NCBI GenBank assembly: GCA_022828425.1
Contig: CP094685.1
Location: forward strand, 868,001-932,000
DNA: 64,000 bases
Reading direction: 5' to 3'
From: Candidatus Thiothrix sulfatifontis
GTDB taxonomy: Bacteria > Pseudomonadota > Gammaproteobacteria > Thiotrichales > Thiotrichaceae
Part shown: positions 53,646-63,371 of the stretch, piece by piece
Position numbering within the stretch: position 1 is the stretch's first letter
Layout of the letters: the number at the start of each line of letters is the position of its first letter
Position numbers and translations under genes: made by a program
The notes under the pieces: generated by a model
What the model was told of the DNA's origin: nothing
What the model saw: only the letters and a program-made list of their open reading frames with translations
Databases searched by the model: none

Positions 53646-55062
53646 GCGTTTCTAGCGTGATCATGCTAAGCGCGTCCTGTAATGCCGAGCGTGCATCCGC
53701 GCTTAAGTTGGGTTGTTGCAATTGCGCGGTGAGGCGTTGGCGCAATGCCGTATTGTTTTGCAGTTTATCCATAATGGGTGTGCCTGCCATTTGTGCGCCC
53801 AAAATCAAGCCCACCTGTTCGGCTAAGGTTTTGCTGTCGACAATGCGTTGGTAGTACACCGCATCGGCTTGTTCACGGTGTTTGAGCAATTCCATGGCAT
53901 AGCGCTGCGTCCCGTATTCGGAGAGCGCATAGCGGTCTTGCAAGGTGGGTTGCGCTAAGCCATTGTCGAGGTATTGCAACAATAACTGCCGGTGTTGTTC
54001 CGGTATCACGCGGTTGACATTGCTTTCTGCTGCATTGGGCGAAAGTTCCATAAAAAGGGTGTTGCTGAGCATTGCCATCATGCCTTGGCGTTGTTGCGGT
54101 GTCATGGGGGTGCTATTGAGGTCGCGCAATAAAGCGGGCACATCCGTATTGGCGGATGTCAGTGCTTGTTGTTGCAACCGAAAGCTGAAGTACTGATCCG
54201 GTGCGAGGTGGTTGCGCAAGTTTTCAACTTGTTGCGCAAATTGTGTCGGTGAAACCAAGCCATGTGCATCGCGTGACATGGTTTGATAAATGTTCAGGTA
54301 AGTGCCGAGCACCTCCGGGTCGGTTTCGCGCGGAAATTGGGTTTCGAGAAATTCTTTAATGCGCTGTTGGCGCGGGGTAGCAGGTTGGGTGCTGGCTGCG
54401 GTGACGTTGTTGTCGTAATACCGGGTTTCTGGCGGCAGTAAGGTGCTGAATGCCAAGTTGGAACGCGCCACGCCGGAATGGGTGCCGGAGGCTAACACAC
54501 TGAGCATGTCTTCAAACAAGGCATCATCCAGCGCGTAACTCATTAAACTGAGTGCTTGTGAGCTGGCGGGGTCTTCCAGTCCTAAGTTGAGTATTTGTTC
54601 CCACATGGCACGTAAGGTAAGCGGGATGGAAATGTCTTTGGCTTGCGCAAAGCGTTTGTCGAGGCGCTCGGATAATTCATCGATGCGCGGTTGATAGGTT
54701 TCGCGAAGGGTTTCATCGACGGGTTGATAAGGGTCATAAGGGTTGTAGAGCAGTTGCTGCAAGCTGGAAATTTCCAGCAAAAGGGTGTGGATTTCACTGA
54801 GTAAGGGGTCAAGTTTGGCGAGCAATCCAGTGATTGCCGTTGGCGTTGGCGGGGCAAGGCGTTGGGTAGCCTTCAGCGCCGTTGCTGTTAATGGTGTACT
54901 TGCTGCAAAAGGCAAGCGTGCGGCTGTATTCGGGGCGTCAAGGTGTGCTACTGTGGCGACAGATTGCGAGGGTGTAGCCGGTGTATCGGGCTTGCCGTAC
55001 AAATAAGCCAAGGTGATAGCAATGGCTACCAATAAGCTGAAACTCAGTTTGTAACTGTTCAA
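53566..55062 (-). CDS. Membrane-anchored protein of unknown function
   Basis: 498 aa with one N-terminal membrane helix (SFSLLVAIAITLAYLYG) and a Thr/Ala/Pro-rich linker to residue 75; the rest is probably periplasmic. It is largely helical, with HEAT/TPR-like repeats (ASSQALSLMSYALDDALFED, TYLNIYQTMSRDAHG, QQRQGMMAMLSNTLFMEL). No family recognised. The 26 C-terminal residues are encoded antisense to thiE, so one of the two genes must tolerate constrained codons. Confidence 0.75.
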   Translation of the reverse strand: MNSYKLSFSLLVAIAITLAYLYGKPDTPATPSQSVATVAHLDAPNTAARLPFAASTPLTATALKATQRLAPPTPTAITGLLAKLDPLLSEIHTLLLEISSLQQLLYNPYDPYQPVDETLRETYQPRIDELSERLDKRFAQAKDISIPLTLRAMWEQILNLGLEDPASSQALSLMSYALDDALFEDMLSVLASGTHSGVARSNLAFSTLLPPETRYYDNNVTAASTQPATPRQQRIKEFLETQFPRETDPEVLGTYLNIYQTMSRDAHGLVSPTQFAQQVENLRNHLAPDQYFSFRLQQQALTSANTDVPALLRDLNSTPMTPQQRQGMMAMLSNTLFMELSPNAAESNVNRVIPEQHRQLLLQYLDNGLAQPTLQDRYALSEYGTQRYAMELLKHREQADAVYYQRIVDSKTLAEQVGLILGAQMAGTPIMDKLQNNTALRQRLTAQLQQPNLSADARSALQDALSMITLETPMPTEPDYVPESVPDSGSPVLQSPGY

Positions 55063-55120
55063 GCGTAAACCTCTCGCGTAAGATTATAAACCTTCCCTGT
55101 TATCGTCAATTCTGCCAAGG

Positions 55121-56410
55121 ATGCCAGCCGTGACCCGTTCTGAAACGTTATTTGAGCAAGCCAAACATTCCATTCCCGGTGGGGTTAATTCCCCGGTACG
55201 TGCCTTTCGCAGTGTCGGCGGTTCTCCCCGTTTTATTGCCCGTGCTCAAGGGGCGTATATGTGGGATGCAGACGGCAATCGCCTGATTGATTACGTCGGT
55301 TCGTGGGGGCCGATGGTCGCCGGTCACGCGCATCCCGAAGTCGTTGCTGCGGTGCAAGCCGCTGCGGTGGATGGTTTGAGCTACGGTGCGCCCACCGCGT
55401 TGGAAATCACTATGGCAGAGCGCATTTGCGCCCTCATGCCGTCGATTGACATGGTGCGCATGACCAGTTCGGGCACGGAAGCCACCATGTCGGCGATTCG
55501 CTTGGCGCGTGGTTTTACCGGGCGCGATTTCTTGGTCAAGTTTGAAGGGGGCTATCATGGTCATGGCGACTCGTTGCTGGTGAAAGCCGGTTCGGGTGCA
55601 TTGACGTTTGGACAACCGAGTTCGCCCGGTGTTCCCGCAGCATTGGCGCAATACACCCTGACGCTTGACTATAACAATAGCACACAGGTGCGCGAAGTGT
55701 TCGCGGCGCGTGGGCATGAAATTGCCTGCATTATCGTCGAACCCGTTTCCGGCAATATGAATTGCATCCCGCCTGTCGACGGTTTCCTCGAAACCTTGCG
55801 CGAGGTCTGTGATCAGTCGGGTGCGGTGCTGATTTTCGATGAAGTCATGACCGGCTTTCGCGTGGCATTGGGCGGGGCGCAGCAGGTGTATGGCGTTAAA
55901 CCCGACATTACCACGCTGGGTAAAATCATTGGTGGCGGAATGCCGGTCGGCGCGTTCGGCGGCAGGCGTGACATTATGGAACAGTTGTCGCCGTTGGGCG
56001 CGGTGTATCAGGCTGGCACGTTATCCGGCAACCCGATTGCGATGACGGCAGGGTTGAAAATGCTGGAAATCATTGCCCGCGATGATTTTTACGCGGAGTT
56101 GACCAGCAAAACCAAGTACTTACTGGAAGGTTTGCAGGAAGTCGCCGACACTGCCGGTGTGCCGTTTATCACCCAGCACGTGGGGGGGATGTTCGGTTTG
56201 TTCTTCACCACGGAATCCCGCATTGACACTTACGCGCAAGTGACGCAATGCAATGTTCCACAATTCAACCGCTTTTTCCACGGCATGTTAGACCGGGGCG
56301 TGTATCTCGCGCCGTCTGCGTATGAGGCGGGATTTGTTTCCAACGCTCATAGCCAAGCCGATTTGGATGAAACCATCGCCATTGCCAAAGATGTATTTGC
56401 CAGCTTATAA
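55121..56410 (+). CDS. hemL: Glutamate-1-semialdehyde 2,1-aminomutase
   Basis: 429 aa PLP enzyme making 5-aminolevulinate in the C5 haem pathway. Class III aminotransferase motifs: [65 protein letters not shown] and the Lys site [24 protein letters not shown] immediately precedes ATG 55121, so GTG 55130 ([10 protein letters not shown]), 8 nt after that ribosome site, is the more likely start. Confidence 0.95.
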   Translation: MPAVTRSETLFEQAKHSIPGGVNSPVRAFRSVGGSPRFIARAQGAYMWDADGNRLIDYVGSWGPMVAGHAHPEVVAAVQAAAVDGLSYGAPTALEITMAERICALMPSIDMVRMTSSGTEATMSAIRLARGFTGRDFLVKFEGGYHGHGDSLLVKAGSGALTFGQPSSPGVPAALAQYTLTLDYNNSTQVREVFAARGHEIACIIVEPVSGNMNCIPPVDGFLETLREVCDQSGAVLIFDEVMTGFRVALGGAQQVYGVKPDITTLGKIIGGGMPVGAFGGRRDIMEQLSPLGAVYQAGTLSGNPIAMTAGLKMLEIIARDDFYAELTSKTKYLLEGLQEVADTAGVPFITQHVGGMFGLFFTTESRIDTYAQVTQCNVPQFNRFFHGMLDRGVYLAPSAYEAGFVSNAHSQADLDETIAIAKDVFASL

Positions 56411-56428
56411 GCGGTAAGGAATGCCCTA

Positions 56429-57694
56429 GTGTCGTTAAGACTTTTGCTTTTGTTGGCGACCCTGTGGTTGGGGGTCGCCTCGCCGTCGTGGGCGGAAAAC
56501 AGTTCTTCTTCCATTTATTCCGATGTGGAAGCGTCGGTGTACCAAGTGCGGGTGATCAATCAGCAAACCGGCAAAAAAACCGCGATTGGCTCGGCGTTTG
56601 TGGTGATGCGCCCGGATATTATTGCGACCAATTATCACGTGGTCAGCACCTACATCAATAACCCGGAAGGCGATTTTGCTTTGGATTATTTGTCGACTTC
56701 CGGCAATACCGGGCGTTTGGAATTGCTGGCGGTGGATGTGTTGCACGACCTTGCGGTGTTGAAAGCCGACACCAACTTGGGCACACCGTTGCAAATTGCG
56801 AAGATTCCACCCAAGGGGGCGCGGTTATATTCTTTGGGCAATCCAATGGATAAGGGCTTTTCAATTGTGGAAGGCACCAATAACGGCGTGATGAAATCCA
56901 GCGATGATAACAATATCCTGTTTTCCGGCAGCCTGAATTCCGGGATGAGTGGCGGCCCTACCTTGGATGAGAACAAAAACGTGGTGGGGATCAACGTGGC
57001 GACGTCGGGCAATGGCTTGAGTTACCTCGTACCGGCTGACTATTTGGCAATCATTCTGGAACGGCTGACAATGACTGGGTTTCAGGCGGATGCGGATATT
57101 GGGCAGCGCATTACCGAGCAGTTGAAAAGCAATGCCGATAAGTACGTGCAAAATTTGCAGAAGCGGGAATGGACGCTTCAGCAACTGGGGCATTTCAAAG
57201 TGCCGATGGATGTTACTGGCGTGGTGCGTTGCTGGGATAACAGCGATAAACCCAAACCGGATACCTTAATGCGTGCGTATTTCACCCAGTGCAGCAATGA
57301 AAGCAGCATTTATTTGGATGATGAGCTGGAAGTGGGCACCTTGGATTATGAGTACGTGTGGTTGGATGCGGGGGAAATGCTTCCGGCGCGTTTTTACCGC
57401 CAATACGAAGGCTTGAACGTCAGCGTTTCCGCCAGCGGTGCGGGCAAGCAAGACGTGACCGATTTCAAATGCTTTACCGATTTTACGCTGATTGCGGGGC
57501 AGGAGTTCAAGATGACGGTGTGTCGGCGTGATTACCTCAATTATACCGGGCTGAGTGATTTGCTGGTGACAGCGGCGTTGGTGGGGCATAAGCGCCAGGG
57601 GATGCTGTTTAATTTGGACATGACCGGCACGACTTTTGAGAGTGGCATGGCGTTGTTGCGGCGCATGTTGGGGGATTTCAAATGGCAACCATGA
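56429..57694 (+). CDS. Trypsin-like serine protease, secreted
   Basis: 421 aa with signal MSLRLLLLLATLWLGVASPSWA (start GTG 56429). Catalytic triad of the S1C/DegP-type fold: His in IIATNYHVVSTYI, Asp in VLHDLAVLKADTN, Ser in NSGMSGGPTLDENKN. No PDZ domain is seen; the C-terminal 180 residues hold four or more Cys and an unknown beta domain (MDVTGVVRCWDNSDKPKP). It should act in the periplasm. It overlaps the FHA-domain gene by 13 bp, so the pair are probably made together. Confidence 0.88.
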   Translation: MSLRLLLLLATLWLGVASPSWAENSSSSIYSDVEASVYQVRVINQQTGKKTAIGSAFVVMRPDIIATNYHVVSTYINNPEGDFALDYLSTSGNTGRLELLAVDVLHDLAVLKADTNLGTPLQIAKIPPKGARLYSLGNPMDKGFSIVEGTNNGVMKSSDDNNILFSGSLNSGMSGGPTLDENKNVVGINVATSGNGLSYLVPADYLAIILERLTMTGFQADADIGQRITEQLKSNADKYVQNLQKREWTLQQLGHFKVPMDVTGVVRCWDNSDKPKPDTLMRAYFTQCSNESSIYLDDELEVGTLDYEYVWLDAGEMLPARFYRQYEGLNVSVSASGAGKQDVTDFKCFTDFTLIAGQEFKMTVCRRDYLNYTGLSDLLVTAALVGHKRQGMLFNLDMTGTTFESGMALLRRMLGDFKWQP

Positions 57695-58641
57695 TTTTGG
57701 AGATCCAAACACGCGGTTTGAATCAATACCACCGTTTGGAGCAGTTCCCGGTAACGATTGGGCGGGCATTGGATAATGATGTGATTCTCTCCGATAACTC
57801 GGTGTCGCCCTACCATTTGCGCTTGGAGCAAGACGCTAAGGGGCAGGTATTCGTTCACAATTTGTCGACTGAAAACGGTACGCGTTTGAATAAACACCAG
57901 CTTGGGTTGCAGCCCGCGCAAGCGCCGATTCCGAGTCAGTTATTGTTGGGCAATCGCCGCCTGCGGTTAGCATCGACCGCGATGCCGGTGGAAACCACGC
58001 ACGTGAGCCGTTGCGGGGGGCTTTTTACGCCTTTTTGCAAGCCAGTGTGGGCCGCATTACTGCTGCTATTAACGCTGGTATCGTTGTTGCTGAATGATTA
58101 TTTGAATGTGCCGACGGCTAAAGAGGCGTTGTTTTACATCAGTGGCGTGTTGCCGACATTGCTGTGGATGATTATTGCGACTTTGGTGATTAGTGGCATT
58201 ACACGGGCGGTGACGCACCGTTGGGAGTTCGCCCCGGCTTTGAGCGTGGTGTCGCTGTTTAATTTAGTACCGATGGTATTGCAGGAAGTTAGCGGCTGGT
58301 TGGACTATTTCCTGACATCGGATGCACCGTCGACATGGTTAATGACAGGTCTGAGCGGTTTTGTGTTGATACCGGCGTTGTCGTATGCCTATGTGCATTG
58401 GGTATTGAGTCAGAAACGCTTGCCTGCGTTGGGCATTGCCTTGGTGTTGAGCGCGTTGCCGTTAGGGTTGCGGGCGATTAGCGTGTTGGATCAAGTGACG
58501 CTGGCAAATGAGTTTTCCAGCGAGCCGTATTACCATCAGGCGTTGAGTTCGTTGAATATTCACGCGAACCCACCGTTGCCGCTGGAAACGTATTTGCAAC
58601 GGGCCACCGACGCCTTACCCGCGCCACTGGTAGACGAATAG
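57682..58641 (+). CDS. FHA-domain integral membrane protein
   Basis: 319 aa from ATG 57682 (GGGGGA upstream, inside the protease gene). Residues 10-100 are a forkhead-associated domain (VTIGRALDNDVILSDNSVSP, HNLSTENGTRLN) that binds phosphothreonine peptides. From about residue 122 come four to five membrane helices (VWAALLLLLTLVSLLLNDYL, LLWMIIATLVISGI, FVLIPALSYAYVHWVL). A regulatory link with the co-translated protease across the membrane is plausible but unproven; no Ser/Thr kinase is in the window. Confidence 0.87.
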   Translation: MATMILEIQTRGLNQYHRLEQFPVTIGRALDNDVILSDNSVSPYHLRLEQDAKGQVFVHNLSTENGTRLNKHQLGLQPAQAPIPSQLLLGNRRLRLASTAMPVETTHVSRCGGLFTPFCKPVWAALLLLLTLVSLLLNDYLNVPTAKEALFYISGVLPTLLWMIIATLVISGITRAVTHRWEFAPALSVVSLFNLVPMVLQEVSGWLDYFLTSDAPSTWLMTGLSGFVLIPALSYAYVHWVLSQKRLPALGIALVLSALPLGLRAISVLDQVTLANEFSSEPYYHQALSSLNIHANPPLPLETYLQRATDALPAPLVDE

Positions 58642-58642
58642 C

Positions 58643-59374
58643 TTATAAATCGCCAAAGCGGTGCTGGAGCAATGCCAGTGCCGCGATACTCGCCGTTTCC
58701 GCGCGCAATATGCGTGGCCCCAATGAGACCGGCATAACGCCTGCTTGCACGCAGCTTCCCACTTCCTCATCGGTAAACCCACCTTCGGGGCCTATCACGA
58801 GCGCAATCGGGGTGGATAAATCCGAGGGCAGGGCATTAATGCGCGGAAAATTACCGGGGGCGAGAATCAGCCGCGTGCCCGTAAACGGCATGGCCAGCCA
58901 ACGTTCCAGTGTCAGTGGTGCTGACACTTCCGGCATTCGGCTACGCCCCGATTGTTCGCAAGCCGCGATGATAATTCCTTCCCAATGCTGCAATTTTTTA
59001 TCCGCCTGTTCTTTGCCGATGCGGATGACGCTACGTTGCGTGATCAATGGCTGGATAGTATTTACCCCTAACTCCACGGCTTTTTGCAGGGCAAAATCCA
59101 TCTTGTCGGGTTTGATAACCGCTTGCACGAGGGTGAGGTGAAGGGGAGATTCGGTATCAAGTGCGGAAAAACTGTCGATCAGCACCGATGCAGCACGTTT
59201 GCTGACGTTGCTTATCTGTGCGCGATATTCCCCACCTTCACCGTTGAAGAGGATGAATGGTTCATCCACACCTAAGCGCAACACTTGGATGGCATGGCGA
59301 AAAGTCGTGTCGGGCAAGACAAATTCCTGCCCGACAGCGAAAGGTTGCGGCACATAAAAACGCGGAACGCGCAT
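58643..59374 (-). CDS. rsmE: 16S rRNA m3U1498 methyltransferase
   Basis: 243 aa. SPOUT-class RsmE: MRVPRFYVPQPF at the start, LFNGEGGEYRA in the PUA-like domain, VQAVIKPDKMDFALQKAVELG, AACEQSGRSRMPEV and IGPEGGFTDEEV with SLGPRILRAETA forming the knot. The start ATG overlaps the metF stop (TAATG), making it the last gene of the metK-ahcY-metF-rsmE set. The link with SAM metabolism fits, as it consumes SAM. Confidence 0.94.
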   Translation of the reverse strand: MRVPRFYVPQPFAVGQEFVLPDTTFRHAIQVLRLGVDEPFILFNGEGGEYRAQISNVSKRAASVLIDSFSALDTESPLHLTLVQAVIKPDKMDFALQKAVELGVNTIQPLITQRSVIRIGKEQADKKLQHWEGIIIAACEQSGRSRMPEVSAPLTLERWLAMPFTGTRLILAPGNFPRINALPSDLSTPIALVIGPEGGFTDEEVGSCVQAGVMPVSLGPRILRAETASIAALALLQHRFGDL

Positions 59375-60243
59375 TAATCCGCTAACCCGATGTTTTTCCA
59401 AATGCTCATGGTCGGTTCGACCCGATTCATGGTGTAAAAATGCAAGCCGGGCGCACCCGTTTCCAGCAAGTTTTCACACAGCAGGCTGATGAATTCCTCG
59501 CCAAATTGGGTAATCGCATCGGTATCATCCGCATACGTTTCCAGTTGCTTGCGCAACCAGCGCGGAATTTCTGCGCCGCACATGTCCGAAAAACGCGACA
59601 GTTGTGCGTAATTGGTGATCGGCATAATGCCGGGGACGATGGGAATGTCCACGCCTTTTTTCACGCATTCATCCACAAAGTGCCAATACGCGTCAGTATT
59701 GAAAAAATACTGGGTGATCGCGCTGTTCGCACCTGCTTTGACCTTACGCACGAAATTGTCGATGTCGACGCTAAGATTCGGGGCTTGCGGGTGCATTTCG
59801 GGGTAGGCTGCCACTTCGATATTGAAATGGTCGCCGGTTTCCTTGCGGATAAATTCCACCAGCTCGTTGGCGTAGCGGAATTGCCCCAAATCGCGTGAAC
59901 CGGACGGCAAATCACCGCGCAGGGCGACAATGTGCTTGATGCCGTTATTGCGGTAGGTGTCCAGCGTTTCGCGGATTTGTTCGGCACTCGAACCCACGCA
60001 CGACAAGTGTGGCGCGGCTTCAATGCCAGAATCGCGTTGGATTTCTAGCACGGTGTTCAAGGTATTCGCTTGCGTTGAGCCGCCCGCGCCGTAAGTGACG
60101 GAAAAGAAACGCGGTTCTAATGCTGCTAGTTGGTTGCGAACTTCGCGCAAGTTTTCCGCGCCTTTGTCAGTTTTGGGCGGGAAAAACTCGAAGCTAAAAA
60201 CGAGATCATCGGGTTGATGATCGTGGTGATGGTCGTCAATCAT
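59374..60243 (-). CDS. metF: 5,10-methylenetetrahydrofolate reductase
   Basis: 289 aa from ATG 60243 (GAGAGG upstream). FAD TIM-barrel enzyme making 5-methyl-THF for methionine synthesis. Motifs: FSFEFFPPKTDKGAENL, PRFFSVTYGAGGSTQANT, HLSCVGSS, HIVALRGDLP, EVAAYPEMHPQAPN and KVKAGANSAITQYFFN. The N-terminal run HHHDH is unusual. It lies 72 bp after ahcY, with a palindromic repeat in the gap. Confidence 0.95.
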   Translation of the reverse strand: MIDDHHHDHQPDDLVFSFEFFPPKTDKGAENLREVRNQLAALEPRFFSVTYGAGGSTQANTLNTVLEIQRDSGIEAAPHLSCVGSSAEQIRETLDTYRNNGIKHIVALRGDLPSGSRDLGQFRYANELVEFIRKETGDHFNIEVAAYPEMHPQAPNLSVDIDNFVRKVKAGANSAITQYFFNTDAYWHFVDECVKKGVDIPIVPGIMPITNYAQLSRFSDMCGAEIPRWLRKQLETYADDTDAITQFGEEFISLLCENLLETGAPGLHFYTMNRVEPTMSIWKNIGLAD

Positions 60244-60261
60244 AACGTTGCCTCTCAAGTT

Positions 60262-60303
60262 CCCCCTCGCCCCTTGCGGGAGAGGGGGGCTAGGGGGTGA
60301 GGG
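60262..60303. repeat. Dispersed palindromic repeat, copy B
   Basis: The gap between ahcY and metF contains CCCCTCGCCCCTTGCGGGAG followed by GGGGGGCTAGGGGGTGAGGGG (two abutting parts), an imperfect palindrome closely matching the unit at 52628-52667. This type of GC-rich intergenic repeat may form a transcript hairpin that sets relative ahcY and metF expression. Confidence 0.65.
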
Positions 60304-60314
60304 GTTCTTACACC

Positions 60315-61721
60315 TTAATAACGGTAATGGTCAGCCTTGTAAGGCCCTTCCACCGCAACACTGATGTATTGCGCCTGTTTTTCGGTCAAGGTGCTGAGTT
60401 GCGCGTTGAGGGTCTTCAACTGCAAACGCGCTACTTTTTCATCCAGATGCTTGGGCAGGGTGTAAACGCCAATTGGGTATTTGCCGGAATCGCGTTCTGT
60501 CCACAACTCAATTTGCGCAATGGTTTGGTTCGCAAATGACGACGACATGACGTAAGACGGATGCCCAGTCGCACAACCCAAGTTTACCAAACGGCCTTTT
60601 GCCAGCAGGGTAATACGCTTGCCGTCGGGGAAAATCACGTGATCAACTTGTGGCTTGATTTCATCCCACTCGTATTGTTCCAGTGAAGCAACGTCGATTT
60701 CGTTGTCGAAATGACCGATGTTACAAACGATGGCTTCGTTTTTCATCGCCACCATGTGGTCATGGGTGATGACGTGTAAGTTACCCGTGGCGGTGACGAA
60801 AATGTCAGCTTTGTCAGCCGCGTATTCCATCGTGACCACACGGTAGCCTTCCATTGCCGCTTGCAGGGCGCAAATCGGGTCGATTTCTGTGACCCACACT
60901 TGGGCAGACAGTGCGCGTAAGGCTTGTGCAGAACCTTTGCCCACGTCGCCATAACCCGCAACCACGGCTACTTTGCCTGCAATCATCACGTCGGTAGCAC
61001 GCTTGATGCTGTCTACCAATGATTCGCGGCAACCGTACAAATTGTCGAACTTGGATTTGGTCACGGAATCATTGACATTGATGCCGGGGAATTTCAAATC
61101 GCCACGTTCGTGCATTTGGTACAAGCGATGCACGCCGGTAGTGGTTTCTTCGGTTACGCCACGGATTTCTGCCAAACGGGTGCTGTACCAATTCGGAGAC
61201 GTTTCCAGACGGGCGCGAATCGCCGCGTACAGGTAGGTTTCTTCTTCGGTTTCAGGTTTGGAAACCAAGCTGATGTCTTGTTCAGCGCGTGCGCCCAAAT
61301 GCAGCAACAGCGTCGCGTCGCCGCCGTCATCCAGAATCATATTGGCTTGTTCGCCATTCGGCCACTCGAAGATTTTGTGGGTGTAATCCCAGTATTCTTC
61401 CAATGATTCGCCTTTGTACGCGAATACCGGCACACCTGTCGCCGCAATAGCAGCAGCGGCATGGTCTTGCGTGGAATAAATATTGCAAGAAGCCCAGCGC
61501 ACGTCCGCACCCAGCGCCGTCAATGTTTCGATCAGCACGCCGGTTTGGATGGTCATGTGCAATGAGCCAGAAATACGCGCCCCTGCCAATGGTTTAGCCG
61601 CTGCGTATTCGTGACGAATCGCCATCAAGCCCGGCATTTCATGTTCAGCCACGTTAAGTTCTTTACGACCCCAAGCAGCCAAGCCCATATCAGCAACAAT
61701 ATAATCGGTAAATGCAGTCAT
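60315..61721 (-). CDS. ahcY: Adenosylhomocysteinase
   Basis: 468 aa NAD-dependent SAH hydrolase: SAH to adenosine + homocysteine. Motifs: [51 protein letters not shown], the NAD fold [29 protein letters not shown], and a C-terminal KADHYRY. GGAG precedes ATG 61721. It lies 20 bp after metK, in the transcript controlled by the SAH riboswitch. Confidence 0.97.
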   Translation of the reverse strand: MTAFTDYIVADMGLAAWGRKELNVAEHEMPGLMAIRHEYAAAKPLAGARISGSLHMTIQTGVLIETLTALGADVRWASCNIYSTQDHAAAAIAATGVPVFAYKGESLEEYWDYTHKIFEWPNGEQANMILDDGGDATLLLHLGARAEQDISLVSKPETEEETYLYAAIRARLETSPNWYSTRLAEIRGVTEETTTGVHRLYQMHERGDLKFPGINVNDSVTKSKFDNLYGCRESLVDSIKRATDVMIAGKVAVVAGYGDVGKGSAQALRALSAQVWVTEIDPICALQAAMEGYRVVTMEYAADKADIFVTATGNLHVITHDHMVAMKNEAIVCNIGHFDNEIDVASLEQYEWDEIKPQVDHVIFPDGKRITLLAKGRLVNLGCATGHPSYVMSSSFANQTIAQIELWTERDSGKYPIGVYTLPKHLDEKVARLQLKTLNAQLSTLTEKQAQYISVAVEGPYKADHYRY

Positions 61722-61741
61722 TGTGTAATCTCCTAAATATT

Positions 61742-62905
61742 TTACAGGCCAGCAGCAGCGCGTAATGCGTCAGCGCGGTCAGTGCGTTCCCAAGGCAGGT
61801 CAAGGTCGTCACGACCGAAGTGACCATAAGCTGCGGTACCGCGATAAATCGGGCGCAGCAGATCCAACATTTTGGTGATGCCGTAAGGACGCAGGTCGAA
61901 GTGTTCGCGTACCAGATTTTCGATCAGGGTTTCATCGACCTTGTTAGTGCCGAAGGTTGCCACTGTGATGGAAGTCGGTTGCGCAACACCGATTGCATAG
62001 GAGACTTGAATTTCGCAACGATCCGCCAAGCCCGCCGCGACGATGTTTTTCGCGACGTAACGACCTGCATACGCCGCAGAACGGTCAACTTTAGAGGGGT
62101 CTTTGCCGGAGAATGCGCCGCCGCCGTGACGTGCCATGCCACCGTAAGTGTCGACGATGATTTTACGCCCCGTCAAACCGCAGTCACCCACTGGGCCGCC
62201 GATCACGAAGTTGCCGGTGGGGTTGATGTGGAATTTGGTGTCTTTGTGTAACCATTCTTTCGGTAACACTGGAAAGATAACATTTTCCATGACAGCCACT
62301 CGCAAGTCATCCAAGCTGATGTCTGGGCTGTGTTGGGTGGAAAGCACTACCGCGTCGATGGCAACGATTTTGCCGCCTTCGTAACGCACGGTGACTTGGG
62401 ATTTAGCATCCGGGCGCAGCCAAGGCAGCGTGCCGTTTTTGCGCATATCCGCTTGTTGCTTCACCAAACGGTGGGCATAAGTCAGAGCGGCTGGCATTAA
62501 TACGTCGGTTTCATTGCTGGCGTAACCGAACATCAAGCCTTGGTCGCCCGCGCCTTGGTCTTCAGGTTTCGCACGGTCAACGCCCATCGCGATGTCAGGG
62601 GATTGCTTGCCGAGGGCATTGATGACAGCGCACGTATGACCGTCGAAGCCGATTTCGGAATTGTTGTAGCCGATGTCATTGACCACGCCACGCACGATAC
62701 CTTCGTAATCGATTTCAGCATTGGTGGTGATTTCGCCCGCGAGCACAACCATGCCGGTCTTGGTCAAGGTTTCGCACGCAACTCGCGCATACGGGTCTTT
62801 GGCAATAATGGCATCCAAAACGGCATCGGAAATTTGATCCGCCATTTTGTCTGGGTGGCCTTCAGAAACAGATTCGGACGTGAAGAGGTAACTTCTCTCA
62901 GTCAT
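61742..62905 (-). CDS. metK: S-adenosylmethionine synthetase
   Basis: 387 aa, makes SAM from methionine and ATP. Motifs: [52 protein letters not shown] and [19 protein letters not shown], the methionine- and ATP-binding loops. AGGAG lies 7 nt before ATG 62905. It is first in the operon, directly behind the SAH riboswitch. Confidence 0.97.
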   Translation of the reverse strand: MTERSYLFTSESVSEGHPDKMADQISDAVLDAIIAKDPYARVACETLTKTGMVVLAGEITTNAEIDYEGIVRGVVNDIGYNNSEIGFDGHTCAVINALGKQSPDIAMGVDRAKPEDQGAGDQGLMFGYASNETDVLMPAALTYAHRLVKQQADMRKNGTLPWLRPDAKSQVTVRYEGGKIVAIDAVVLSTQHSPDISLDDLRVAVMENVIFPVLPKEWLHKDTKFHINPTGNFVIGGPVGDCGLTGRKIIVDTYGGMARHGGGAFSGKDPSKVDRSAAYAGRYVAKNIVAAGLADRCEIQVSYAIGVAQPTSITVATFGTNKVDETLIENLVREHFDLRPYGITKMLDLLRPIYRGTAAYGHFGRDDLDLPWERTDRADALRAAAGL

Positions 62906-62936
62906 TAATGTTCTCCTAAACTAAAAATTAAATGAC

Positions 62937-63012
62937 TGAGCGCCGTTGTATGTTCATCACAATTCGAGCCTGGCAAAGCATCAATAGCTTTGTCGCAACG
63001 CTCCTCGAATCG
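62937..63012 (-). ncRNA. S-adenosylhomocysteine (SAH) riboswitch
   Basis: Read on the minus strand: CGATTCGAGGAGCGTTGCGA starts the element, followed by a hairpin AAAGC/GCTTT, then GCCAGGCTCGAA closing P1 and, downstream, AACGGCGCTCA, which forms the pseudoknot with GAGCGTTG. These are the conserved blocks of the SAH riboswitch. It lies 31 bp before the metK start. The class normally switches on SAH-recycling genes (ahcY, metF, metH) when SAH accumulates; here it heads metK-ahcY-metF. Confidence 0.93.
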
Positions 63013-63371
63013 GTAAATGCAATCATAACGGAAAAAAAACCATCATGCAGCACTGTTGGGCAGTAGATTGGGCATAAATTTCCGGTCAATAAGGCATTGT
63101 CTATCCAACTAGGGGGAGTTGCCCCTGCCTGCGAACTTAGCCACAATAGATGTGCTTTAATTTGCCTGAATAATAAATACACGCAGGGCACTGCCGTTTC
63201 GTTTTGGTCGCGCTGATGAAACCGCAGTCAATATCAGGGCAATGCAGGAATCCCGTATTGGACTGCATCCTTCGGTGGTAACAGTCAGTATCGGCATCTT
63301 GCATTCACCATTTTAAGCTGCGCCGCTTGCGTGGCTGATTACGATATTTGAAAACTACAGGAGACCCGTCA

